Shown here piece by piece: positions 36,643 through 45,239 of a stretch of 64,000 nt of DNA. The DNA lies in the NCBI GenBank assembly GCA_013314775.1, contig JABUFB010000013.1:176901-240900 (forward strand). Reading direction: 5' to 3'. The position numbers were made by a program, and so were the translations under genes. Each line of letters begins with the position of its first letter. Positions within the stretch are counted from its first letter, which is position 1. The DNA is from Armatimonadota bacterium (GTDB lineage Bacteria; Armatimonadota; Zipacnadia; Zipacnadales; JABUFB01). The notes below the pieces were generated by a model. The model had not been told where the DNA came from and ran no database searches. It saw only the letters and a list, made by a program, of their open reading frames with translations.

Positions 36643-37764
36643 GGTTGCGCTTCCTGGGGATGCGGTAACCGGGGTCACGGCGCCGACGGGGCCGCCCCAA
36701 TCCCGGCAGTGCGAGATAGCGCGATAGCGGTCGCCGGAGCTGCTGCGGCCAGCCCTTCGTGGCGCGGGAGCTCCAGTCGGCCGTCACGATGTTCCACGAC
36801 TGCGGTGCAATTCTTAGCCGAGTCAATCGTGTTCCAGTAGACGATGCCGCTCATGCCACACGGGTCCGGTTGTCTGCACGTGACCGCAGGCAATGCCGTC
36901 AAAGCCCTACTCGCGCACCTTCGACCAACTTCTTGCGCAAGCCAGCCCGGGTCATCGCATAGCCCTTCACAGCCTGCTCGGCGCGCCGGCTGAAACCAAT
37001 TTGGCCCCGACCGGGACGGGCCAAAGCCCACTCCACAGCCCCGCTGAGTTCCAGCATATGGGCGTAGATGCGGGTTGTCAAGCGACAGAGGTTGATCGCT
37101 CGGTTCGCGATCGGATCGCTGGTACCGGCGTGCACCACCAGCAGCTTCCTGCCGTCTCCCGTCTGGTGCCTTCGACTCTGCGCCCGAGTCACTTGCCCCA
37201 CCGTGAGCTGGTCCATGAAACGCCCCAGCAGGCCAACGTGGTTGCCGATCACCTGGCGAACGCACGCCGCCGATGCGGCGTCACTGAGAATTGCCTCGAC
37301 GAGCTGCACCGGCTCGTGAGGCCACCAATGCAGGCCCGGAGGGTCCACAGACCGATCCCGCCACCCACCCGGCACGGGCAATTTGCACCGGCCTGTGCGC
37401 AGGGACTGAACAAGGTTCGCCCGGCGGCATCCCCTGCCCCCAGTTTGGGTATCAGTGATGAATGTGGCGCTACACTGATGTGTCACCACGCTCAGCCTCT
37501 CATCGCCGCTGCCAGGACTTCTTGGGGTCAGGCGCAGAAGCTTTGCAGGGCAACGCCGAGGCTTGTACCACCATCGGGCGTGAGTCCAGCAGAAGCCTTG
37601 TCCCGCGGGCTCTCACATGACGTGGAGAATCGCGCGCTCACCACGGATCTCGTGCTCACGATCTGCGATGAGAGGAAGTTGCGGATCTCCTGCTTCGCGA
37701 CGCGGTCGATGGTGAACACGCCGCTCGAACTCGGCATGCACAGCTTCCGCACCACGAGCAGGTA
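36643..37764. other. Long non-coding stretch, possible RNA or leader
   Basis: About 1.1 kb without a convincing gene. Open frames on both strands have no recognisable domain or ribosome site and atypical composition (many H, Q, P, R). The lower 400 bases lie downstream of a very good minus-strand promoter, and TTTGGCCC and GGGCCAAA, near 37023 and 37002, form a stable hairpin close to its start point. It could be an sRNA or a long leader of the epimerase gene. I found no RNase P, tmRNA, SRP or 6S signature. Confidence 0.5.
37053..37081 (-). promoter_or_regulatory. Strong consensus-like promoter in non-coding DNA
   Basis: On the minus strand, a perfect TTGACA (37081-37076) and TATGCT (37058-37053) are 17 bases apart. 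Transcription would run towards the epimerase gene 400 bases away, with no open gene between. Confidence 0.65.
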
Positions 37765-37793
37765 TTGACGAGTTCTCACACGGCCGCTACAAT
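37765..37793 (+). promoter_or_regulatory. Promoter of the second PEP-CTERM gene
   Basis: TTGACG (37765-37770) and TACAAT (37788-37793) are separated by 17 bases. The leader to the ATG is about 70 bases and AT-rich. Confidence 0.65.
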
Positions 37794-37865
37794 TCCGCGA
37801 GTTATGATAATAGTGTGTATCAAGCTATAGAAGAGATCAAGTATATATCAAGGGATGGTCGATCG

Positions 37866-38726
37866 ATGCGGCCCATGGTGCTTTCGGTCGTGGTGCTCGG
37901 CACCCTTGTCACGCACTGCTTCGGCGCGACTATCAATCAGTTCGGCGGCGCCTATTCGCAGTGGCCCGGCAGCTGGAACCCGATTCTCAGCCTGAATGAC
38001 CCGGATGACGGCGTTGAGGCACAGCTGGATTTCGTCGGCAGCGCTGCATCCCCCGGCGCGTACTGGGCGATGGACGACAATTACCTGTATTTCCGCACCC
38101 GCGTGGACGTGGACACGGTCAGTGCCAGTACCTTCGAGGACACACTGTTCGTCCTGATAGACCGGCCGGGCCAGGGAATTGCAGGGCAGCCGGACTACGG
38201 ACTGGCTTGGGACACGAAGGGTCTCAAGAACCTTGGGGAGGAGGACCAGCACGGGCTGGAGTTCACCGTACTCGAAACCACCGGCGGTTCCTGGGCCAGC
38301 ACACGCATGAACGACATAGACGGGAACGTTGCGAAGAAACTTGTCCCACCAGACATAAGCAACACCGGCGATGGGTATATTCGCACAACGGACGAGGTGT
38401 GGACGGAAGATTTCGGAAACACAACTCTGGTAGACTGGGCCGTGTCCTGGGACTATCTGGCTGCAAACTCAACCCTTAATCCAGGACAGACCTGGTATAT
38501 ACAATTGGGGAGCATCGCGAACGCCACAGACCACAATAACATTGCGACCGATGTCGCTGGTGGCCATTCCCCCGGCGAGATCGGGTTGACGTGGAGCGAT
38601 CCGGTGCCCGTACAGACGCAGGACATCCCGGAACCGGGCACGCGTTGGCTTTTGATGTTCGGGATTGGGCTCTCTCTTATCAGGCTCCGGGGAAACCGAA
38701 AACCGCAGGCGAAAGTCGGGTCCTGA
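37866..38726 (+). CDS. PEP-CTERM surface protein
   Basis: The start is the ATG after GGGATGG; 286 residues. A signal peptide (MRPMVLSVVVLGTLVTHCFG) precedes a beta-rich domain (LSLNDPDDGVEAQLDFVG, YWAMDDNYLYFRTRVDV). This resembles cellulosome- or DOMON-like folds and may bind a ligand. It closes with DIPEPGTRWLLMFGIGLSLI and a basic end, a PEP-CTERM tail for exosortase. A promoter and a terminator flank it, so it is a single-gene unit. Confidence 0.88.
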   Translation: MRPMVLSVVVLGTLVTHCFGATINQFGGAYSQWPGSWNPILSLNDPDDGVEAQLDFVGSAASPGAYWAMDDNYLYFRTRVDVDTVSASTFEDTLFVLIDRPGQGIAGQPDYGLAWDTKGLKNLGEEDQHGLEFTVLETTGGSWASTRMNDIDGNVAKKLVPPDISNTGDGYIRTTDEVWTEDFGNTTLVDWAVSWDYLAANSTLNPGQTWYIQLGSIANATDHNNIATDVAGGHSPGEIGLTWSDPVPVQTQDIPEPGTRWLLMFGIGLSLIRLRGNRKPQAKVGS

Positions 38727-38760
38727 TCCAGGAGGGCGAAACCCGTTCATCAGCCGACAG

Positions 38761-38790
38761 ACAGCGCAGGCTAACCGCCTGCGCTGTTTT
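38761..38790 (+). terminator. Rho-independent terminator after the PEP-CTERM gene
   Basis: An 11-bp perfect stem (ACAGCGCAGGC with GCCTGCGCTGT, loop TAACC) runs into TTTTG. It lies 35 bases past the stop codon. Confidence 0.85.
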
Positions 38791-38927
38791 GCATCTCCAT
38801 CCGCACCTTTCCCGCTCAATCCCTCAAGACCCGCGCGATCCGGCACGATTATGTAAATACCCGGCGACCTCGTAGACCGGCATTCGGACACCAGCACTCG
38901 CTCGCCGGGCGTTGAAACGGGCAGGCA

Positions 38928-38963
38928 AACAAAACGGGGGCCTGTTTCCTCCACAGGCCCCCG
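38928..38963 (-). terminator. Rho-independent terminator after the GyrA-like gene
   Basis: On the minus strand, CGGGGGCCTGT and ACAGGCCCCCG form an 11-bp stem with a 7-base loop, followed by TTTTGTTT. It starts 21 bases past the stop of the GyrA-like gene. Confidence 0.85.
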
Positions 38964-38984
38964 CGTGGCGTGCTTCGCTGCGAG

Positions 38985-39296
38985 CTAGACCAAGACGCTG
39001 ACAACGGCATCGTCGTCGGCGACATTCATGAGCTTCACGCCACCGGCAGTTCGGCTGCGAGGGGTCAGATCGTCAACCGCGATCATCAAGCACATGCCCT
39101 GAGCGGTGGTGATCAGGACGTTGGCGCCCTCGCCGGTCTTCACGTGCTCGGTGCAGACTACAGGCCCGGTGTCCTCAGTGACGTTGAAGCCCTTGACACC
39201 CTTGCCGCCGCGCCCCTTGGGCGGGAAAGCTTCCTTCGCGTCGTCGACGACCTTGCCGTACCCTTTGCTGGTGATGAACAGGACGGCTTCACCCAT
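38985..39296 (-). CDS. Free-standing GyrA C-terminal-domain-like protein
   Basis: The 103-residue product starts at an ATG with AAGGGAGAG eight bases upstream. The sequence resembles blades of the DNA-wrapping beta-propeller at the end of gyrase subunit A: VLFITSKGYGKVV, RGGKGVKGFNV, VLITTAQGMCLMIAVDDL and RTAGGVKLMNV. It has no gyrase catalytic part, and the DNA upstream holds none, so this is not simply a cut gyrA. It has its own ribosome site and terminator, which argues for a real small gene. It may bind or bend DNA, or modulate gyrase. Confidence 0.75.
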   Translation of the reverse strand: MGEAVLFITSKGYGKVVDDAKEAFPPKGRGGKGVKGFNVTEDTGPVVCTEHVKTGEGANVLITTAQGMCLMIAVDDLTPRSRTAGGVKLMNVADDDAVVSVLV

Positions 39297-39525
39297 GTCC
39301 CAACTCTCCCTTCAGATGATGGCTCCCTAAGCCAGACTAATGCCTTCCGAGCGCCCCGCGGGACACTCTTTTGTGTTCCCTCACGCGCCCATTCGACGCG
39401 AGCCCGGCTGACACCTTCGCCACATGGGATCGGCCAGACCGGTTCTGTCGAGGAAATGCGATGTGGGGCCGGATTATGCCACTTGGGCGGCGGGTGAGTC
39501 AACATGACCCACCCGCCAGAACAAC

Positions 39526-41244
39526 CTAGGCCTTCTGCGCAAACTTCAGCTTCGCCGCATCCTCTCCGCCATTGAGCAGGTAAATCAGCGGCATTGGCCG
39601 GTCGAGACCTTCGACGAACCGCGGGCGGTTCTGCCACGGGTTCACTGACAGGACGTTCGCAAGATCCATCCAATATTCGAGGCGCGTTGTGGCAAGGTCC
39701 CACGTCATGTGGAAGTGATTCGCCGGTGCGAACTGCTTGTACTCCCCCATGGTTGCGTGTTTCGGCACAACCCACGTGTGCGGCCAGGTCGGCGTCGATG
39801 TATTCGCCACGGCCTGTGCCAGCTTGTCCGGCAGGTCCACCGTGCAGGCCTCGTCCCAGATCATCGAGAAAACCCCACTGTCGGCGCTGTATGCCATGCG
39901 GCCGGCGATGCCCTGGATCCCGCCCGGAGTGTAGAAGGTCACGGAATTGCCGCCGCCGGGGAAGTAGAACTCGTCAGCCAGCGGGAAGCTCACGCGAGCC
40001 ATGATCTCCTCAACGGTAGCTCCCGGCGCCGCGGCCCAGTTGAAGGACGCGCTGCCGGAGTTGTCGCCGTCCACCAATCCCCTGGTGCGCCAGAGCGCGT
40101 CCGGTTCCACATTGCCCAGGCCAAGCTCTTCGGCCTTGGCATTGATCTCCCACGGCTCCCAGACCTTGCGGAAGTCCATGAACAGGGGCGGGTTCCCGCC
40201 GCTGACCCAAGTCATGAACAGCATGGTGAGCAGCCCTTGCACGTCGGCCTCGGTGGCGAAGGGCAGGGCGGCCTTGGGGCCGTTGTGATCGAAGGTGGCG
40301 TTGAACAGGGACTCCATCACGTCGGCCACCGGCAGCGGAATGCCACGCCGGTCCGATCCCCACTCAAGTTGGCTCATGAACCCACCGCCCACGGCGTTGA
40401 GATCCCTGAGGAGATCGCGGCAAATCAAGTACAGCGCGAGACTCTGGTTGAACCGCTCACTGTCTGCCTCATCGCGCAGTTCGATGCGGTCGCCCACTAG
40501 CTTGTCCGTCCATGCACGCAGCGCCTTGAGTTCGTCGGCGTCGTATGCCTTCTTCTGGATCATGTCCGCAAGGAGTTTCATGTCCAGCCGGGTGATTTCC
40601 AGACCGAAGGCCTTGCGGGTGGGAATGATGTGCCCCAGCGCGGTCTCCATGCCCATGCTGTCATGGCCGAAGACCACCACACGACGGCCCTGCAGGCCCA
40701 CCCTGGTCACCGCCGCGTAGCACCAGTCCACGAGAGCATCCGCGGTGGCCGGGGTCATCTCAGGGTTCATCCCGGTGTCCGCCCAGGTGCCCACGTTGAT
40801 GTGCGCCATCTTGCCGTACTGCGCCAGCGCGCCGTTGATCGCGTGGGTGAACACGACGCCGGGCTTCGGTCCGCTGTTGCCGCAGGTGAGGTTGAGAGGT
40901 GTGTCTTTCGGAAACTGGGACAGGAGCGAAATCACAGTCAGTTGCGGGAAAGCCCAAGTGTCCGGAACGCAGACCAGGATGTCCACGCCCGCGTCCTTGA
41001 ACTGTCTGGCCAGCATGTCCGCCTCTCTCTCGCCATCCACGAGGATCGGCGAGTAGACCACGCGCACCGGTTCGCCTGAGGGTAGCTTCACGCGGTCGGC
41101 GATGATGTTCGCGGTCATCTCGATGATGTTCTTGCAGCGCTCCCGGGATTCCGCATCGATCCGGGGATCGCTGGTGGCCCAGACGCCGATGCACGGGGCC
41201 TTCGGGTCAGCGGCCTGGGACTCGGACAGTCTCGTTGCAGCCAT
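39526..41244 (-). CDS. fucI: L-fucose isomerase family protein
   Basis: The 572-residue protein is close to the 590 of E. coli FucI. The conserved barrel is intact: IGVWATSDPRID at the start, VFTHAINGALAQYG, GRRVVVFGHDSMGME, LEWGSDRRGIPLP and EFYFPGGGNSVTFY. The enzyme converts L-fucose to L-fuculose using Mn2+, and relatives act on D-arabinose. The ribosome site is AAAGGAGAG. No other fucose-pathway gene is next to it, so the exact sugar is not certain. It fits the sulfatase and glycosidase surroundings (fucoidan-like substrates). Confidence 0.9.
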   Translation of the reverse strand: MAATRLSESQAADPKAPCIGVWATSDPRIDAESRERCKNIIEMTANIIADRVKLPSGEPVRVVYSPILVDGEREADMLARQFKDAGVDILVCVPDTWAFPQLTVISLLSQFPKDTPLNLTCGNSGPKPGVVFTHAINGALAQYGKMAHINVGTWADTGMNPEMTPATADALVDWCYAAVTRVGLQGRRVVVFGHDSMGMETALGHIIPTRKAFGLEITRLDMKLLADMIQKKAYDADELKALRAWTDKLVGDRIELRDEADSERFNQSLALYLICRDLLRDLNAVGGGFMSQLEWGSDRRGIPLPVADVMESLFNATFDHNGPKAALPFATEADVQGLLTMLFMTWVSGGNPPLFMDFRKVWEPWEINAKAEELGLGNVEPDALWRTRGLVDGDNSGSASFNWAAAPGATVEEIMARVSFPLADEFYFPGGGNSVTFYTPGGIQGIAGRMAYSADSGVFSMIWDEACTVDLPDKLAQAVANTSTPTWPHTWVVPKHATMGEYKQFAPANHFHMTWDLATTRLEYWMDLANVLSVNPWQNRPRFVEGLDRPMPLIYLLNGGEDAAKLKFAQKA

Positions 41245-41496
41245 TGTGTGACTCTCCTTTATTGGTTGGCATTTCGCCTGGACTTGTCAGAGAACAACGG
41301 GAAACGATGCAGTGGTATTCGCCCAGCTGTCAGGCTTTCCTTCCCGGACCGGGAGTGGGGTACAGCCACCGAACTCGGACACAGAGAGAGTTTGGATGCT
41401 TTTCCCACGACTTCCATGCATGAAATGCGGGCGTCATGCAACCTGCAGAACGCCACACCCGACGGCAACAAACGATGGCGTCCGTTTCGCCCCCCG

Positions 41497-42057
41497 TCAC
41501 GTCTCGATCGCCACCAGGAATTCCTTGTTCCCGCCTTTGCTGCCCAGCAGAGGTGACTCGACGGCTTCGCTCACCTCAAACCCCAGACCTCGCAGTTCAT
41601 CCATAACCCGCGCCACAACTTCCTCCACAAGCTCAGTCCGCACTTTTCCCCGGATGCGCTCCTTTTCCGTCGCCTCGTAATGCGGCTTGATGAGGCTGAT
41701 GATCCGCCCCCCCGGCTTGAGGAGCTCCGCGGCCTTCGGGATGACCACCCCCTGCCTGGTCCAGCCCACATCCACAGTCACAAGGTCCACGGCCTCGGGG
41801 AGTTGAACATACAAGGCATTGGTGCGCTCCAGCACCACGACGCGGGAATCATTGCGCAGGTTCCAGTCGAGAATGTTCTTGCTTGTGTCAACGGAATACA
41901 CACGGGCCGCGCCATACTCCAGCAGGCAATGGGTGAAGCCGCCCGTATGGCAGCCGAGGTCGGCGCACACAAGGCCTGCGGGACTGATGCCGAAATGCTC
42001 CAGCGCGAAAGCGAGTTTCTCGCCGGCGCGGCTCACGAACCGGCGCGGCTGTGTCAT
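41497..42057 (-). CDS. TlyA-like RNA methyltransferase without S4 domain
   Basis: The 186-residue protein starts RFVSRAGEKLAFALEHF, the point where the methyltransferase part of TlyA begins. DLGCHTGGFTHCLLEYGA is the SAM-binding motif (usually DxGSSTGGF), VDVGWTRQ follows, and LIKPHYEA is near the end. Standard TlyA has an extra S4 RNA-binding domain of about 60 residues in front; here that is absent. TlyA methylates 2'-O in 16S/23S rRNA. The target here is uncertain. Intergenic DNA of 252 bases separates it from fucI and shows nothing. Confidence 0.8.
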   Translation of the reverse strand: MTQPRRFVSRAGEKLAFALEHFGISPAGLVCADLGCHTGGFTHCLLEYGAARVYSVDTSKNILDWNLRNDSRVVVLERTNALYVQLPEAVDLVTVDVGWTRQGVVIPKAAELLKPGGRIISLIKPHYEATEKERIRGKVRTELVEEVVARVMDELRGLGFEVSEAVESPLLGSKGGNKEFLVAIET

Positions 42058-42269
42058 CGGTCAGTCATCTTCCCACGCCTCCGGGTTGTGGGCGTGCAGC
42101 ATCACGTTGCGCGGGCCTGCGGCCAAGGTGGGTCTGCGGCCCAGTGTCACGTCTGCTGCACCATTGTACCCTCGGGCCGCGAAGCACTCAACCGCGCCCT
42201 TGCGGGCTGCAGCGCCTTGGGTACAGGCACCCACCTCCCGGTTCGACCGAGAGTCGACGTCTGCTTTGA

Positions 42270-42316
42270 GGCCCCGGAGGGGCCGTCCGCTTATAGCCAG
42301 GAGCGAAAGCCCCTGG
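42270..42316. repeat. Hairpin pair, second copy of the REP-like family
   Basis: GGCCCC/GGGGCC (42270-42284) is followed by CCAGGAGC/GCCCCTGG with a GAAA loop (42297-42316), preceded by TAG. The shape and flank match the element at 2554-2573, with compensating base changes in the stem. The flanking 27 bases agree at 18 positions. It lies in the 398-base gap before the beta-helix gene, which otherwise holds nothing I recognise. Confidence 0.6.
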
Positions 42317-42455
42317 AACAGGGCGAACCACGTTCCCGAAAAGCCTCTGAATGGGGCGGCAGAAGACAGGAGCGCGCGGGCCGGCACTTTCGCTCGCCCG
42401 GTCATCTCATGCTTTGACGGACCGCAACAACCCTAGACAAGGGAAGGCGATCAGA

Positions 42456-45197
42456 ATGCACCCGGACAGTTTGATTTTCGGCCTCGCCATCGTCTCAGCT
42501 CTGCTCATCACCGGCACCGCCGCGGCGCAGGAAGGGCCGGGACTTGTGCTCCATGTTTCTCGCGCGGGCAATGACGCCTGGTCCGGCACTCTCCCCGAAC
42601 CCAGTGCCGACGGGACCGATGGCCCCTTGGCAACCCTGGAACGCGCTCGCGACAGGATTCGCGAGATCAAGGCCGCAGCCGGCCTTCCTGCTGGCGGCAT
42701 TGTAGTGGAGATCGCCGGCGGCGCCTACGAGCGCGCGGCGACCTTCGAGCTCGGAGCCGAAGACAGCGGCACCCCGGAGAGGCCTATCATATACCGCGGC
42801 AGGCCGGGAGATGAGGTGCGCCTTCTGGGCGGCCGGGTCATCACCGGTTGGCAACCCGTGACTGATCCTGCGGTCCTGTCACGCCTGGATGAGTCCGCGC
42901 GCGGCAATGTCTGGCAGGCCGACCTCAAGGCCCTTGGCGTCACTGACTTTGGCGAGATGCAGGCCGGGCAGTCCTGGGGTGCGTCAAACCCCGGTCTCGA
43001 GGTCTTCTTCCGCAATGAGCCGATGACCCTTGCCCGCTGGCCGAACCAGGGCTGGATCACCATCCCCCAGGTCTTCGGCGAGCGCCCCCAGGACATCCGC
43101 GGCACCAAGGGCTTCATGGACGGGATCTTCAGCTACGAAGACGACCGGCCTGCGCGCTGGGTGGGCGAGAAGGACATCATGCTCCACGGCTACTGGTTCT
43201 GGGACTGGGCGGACCAGCGCCTGAAGGTGCAGACCATCGACACCGAGCAGAAGCGCATCACCCTGGAGCCCAAACCCCAGCACGGCTTCGGTTTCCGCAA
43301 GGGGATGTACTACTACGCGTACAATCTCCTGCCCGAACTGGACCGACCGGGCGAGTGGTACCTGGATCGCGATTCCGGTATCCTCTACTTCTGGCCGCCT
43401 TCATCGCTTGACGAGGGTGAAGTGATGATCTCCGTTCTGCCCACGCTGGTGAAAATGACGGACGTCTCCCACGTGACCCTCAACGGCCTGTCCTTCGAAT
43501 GCACCCGAGGCACGGCGCTCACCCTGTCCAACGTGACGGGCGTGCGCGTGGAACGATCGATCGTGCGCAATACCGGGGCCTGGGGCATCAGCCTCAGCGG
43601 CAAGGACAGCGGGGTGGTGGGCTGCGACCTGTATAACCTCGCTGACGGCGGGGTCAGCGTCTCAGGCGGAGACCGCCGGACTCTCACCCCCGCGGGGTTG
43701 TACGTGGACAACTGCCACTTCTACCGGTTCGGCCGATGGAACCCCATTTGCAAGCCGGGTGTCAATGTGAGCGGGGTGGGCAACCGGGTCACCCACAATC
43801 TGTTCAACGACGCGCCGCACATGGCCATCATGTGGAGCGGCAACGACCACCTGTTTGAATTCAACGAGTTCCACAGCGTGGTGCGGGAATCCAACGATGC
43901 CGGGGTCATGTACGCGGGCTACAACCCCGCCATGCGCGGCCACATGATCCGGTACAACTATTTCCACCACATATACGGGTTCCAGAGCAAGGGCTGCAAC
44001 GGCGTCTACCTCGATGACATGTTCTGTTCGGCCACCATCTACGGGAACATCTTCTACCAGGTGCCCCGGGCGGCGTTCATCGGCGGCGGGCATGACAACG
44101 TAGTGGAAAACAACATTTTTGTGGACTGCAAACCCGCGCTTCACGTGGACGCGCGGATGATGGGCTGGGCATCGGGTTCGGTTGAAACGATGAAAAAGCG
44201 CCTGGAGGAAGTGCCCTACACCGAAGAGCCCTGGCGCAGCAAATACCCGCAACTGCTCACATATCTCGAGGGCAACTATGCCGAGCCGCGCGGGAATATC
44301 GTCGCGCGCAACATCTGCTGGCTGGGCAGCTTCGATTCCATCGAAGGTAAGGCCAGACCCGGTGTGAAGCTGGAAGACAACCTGGTGGGTGTGGACCCGC
44401 ACTTCGTGGACGTCGAGAACCTTGATTTCCGCCTCCGTGAGGATTCACCGGCCTGGAAGATCGGTTTCAAACCGATTCCGGTGGAGCAGATCGGCCTTTA
44501 CGAGGACGCCAACCGCGTGACCTGGCCAGTGACAACCCAGGTGCGTTATCCTGACCCACCGCCGGCCAAAACCGTCATTCCCGAGCAGCCACGCCCCTTG
44601 TTCCGGGTGACGCGCACCGCGGCTGTGGTGACTATCGACGGTGAACTCACGCCGCAAGAATGGGCCGGGCTCGATCCGGCGAAGGGGATTGTACTCGCCC
44701 AGGGCCTACAGCAGGAACCGGTGAAGCCCGTCAGCCGTGCGTGGGTCTTCCACGACGGCGCGAACCTCCTGGTGGCCGTGGACAACGACGTTGACCCAGC
44801 TCAGCCGCTGAAACCCGGCGACCAGTGGGGCCGCGATGATGCGGTGGAACTCGCCTTCAGGGACTCCGAACGCAAGCCCGGGGCGCCGATCCTGATCCTG
44901 CGCGGCTATCCCTCGGGTGGCTTCGCCAGCAGCGATGAAGCGGGCGCGCCACCGGACCTCGTGAAGCGCGCAGCAGAGGGAGTTCAGTACGCGGCGAAAA
45001 TCGTGTCGCCGGGGCGCTGGACGGCGGAGTGGAAGATCCCGCTGGCCTCGCTGGGACTGGACCCGACGGAGAGCTTCCGGGTGGCTTTCAGTCTCACCGC
45101 ACGCAAGACCGCGGGCCCGGATTGGGTTCTCTGGCACGGTACGAAAGCCGCCACCTGGCAAGCGGACCAAGGTGGTATACTCGAGTTCTTGCCCTGA
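42456..45197 (+). CDS. Secreted beta-helix protein with CBM9-like C-terminal domain
   Basis: The start is the ATG with GGGAAGG upstream; 913 residues with a signal peptide (LIFGLAIVSALLITGTAAA). The N-terminal HVSRAGNDAWSGTLPEPS is the DUF1565/beta-helix opening. The helix spans about residues 30-720, with VTLNGLSFECTRGTALTL and ISLSGKDSGVVGCDLYNL coils. A C-terminal domain (about 735-913: VVTIDGELTPQEWAG, NLLVAVDNDVDP, TAEWKIPLASLGL) matches the carbohydrate-binding CBM9/DOMON-type fold. The substrate is probably an extracellular polysaccharide. I cannot say whether it cleaves or only binds. Confidence 0.82.
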   Translation: MHPDSLIFGLAIVSALLITGTAAAQEGPGLVLHVSRAGNDAWSGTLPEPSADGTDGPLATLERARDRIREIKAAAGLPAGGIVVEIAGGAYERAATFELGAEDSGTPERPIIYRGRPGDEVRLLGGRVITGWQPVTDPAVLSRLDESARGNVWQADLKALGVTDFGEMQAGQSWGASNPGLEVFFRNEPMTLARWPNQGWITIPQVFGERPQDIRGTKGFMDGIFSYEDDRPARWVGEKDIMLHGYWFWDWADQRLKVQTIDTEQKRITLEPKPQHGFGFRKGMYYYAYNLLPELDRPGEWYLDRDSGILYFWPPSSLDEGEVMISVLPTLVKMTDVSHVTLNGLSFECTRGTALTLSNVTGVRVERSIVRNTGAWGISLSGKDSGVVGCDLYNLADGGVSVSGGDRRTLTPAGLYVDNCHFYRFGRWNPICKPGVNVSGVGNRVTHNLFNDAPHMAIMWSGNDHLFEFNEFHSVVRESNDAGVMYAGYNPAMRGHMIRYNYFHHIYGFQSKGCNGVYLDDMFCSATIYGNIFYQVPRAAFIGGGHDNVVENNIFVDCKPALHVDARMMGWASGSVETMKKRLEEVPYTEEPWRSKYPQLLTYLEGNYAEPRGNIVARNICWLGSFDSIEGKARPGVKLEDNLVGVDPHFVDVENLDFRLREDSPAWKIGFKPIPVEQIGLYEDANRVTWPVTTQVRYPDPPPAKTVIPEQPRPLFRVTRTAAVVTIDGELTPQEWAGLDPAKGIVLAQGLQQEPVKPVSRAWVFHDGANLLVAVDNDVDPAQPLKPGDQWGRDDAVELAFRDSERKPGAPILILRGYPSGGFASSDEAGAPPDLVKRAAEGVQYAAKIVSPGRWTAEWKIPLASLGLDPTESFRVAFSLTARKTAGPDWVLWHGTKAATWQADQGGILEFLP

Positions 45198-45239
45198 GCC
45201 TGCGGGGCTGTAGACCGAGACATACGGGAGGGGTCTGGC

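Noticed and set aside
36643..37046. Known structured RNA (RNase P, tmRNA, SRP, 6S)
   Set aside because: None of the conserved signature segments is present on either strand.
36893..37768. Long plus-strand open frame in the non-coding stretch
   Set aside because: It has no recognisable domain, no ribosome site and unusual composition, and it crosses strong promoter signals on both strands.
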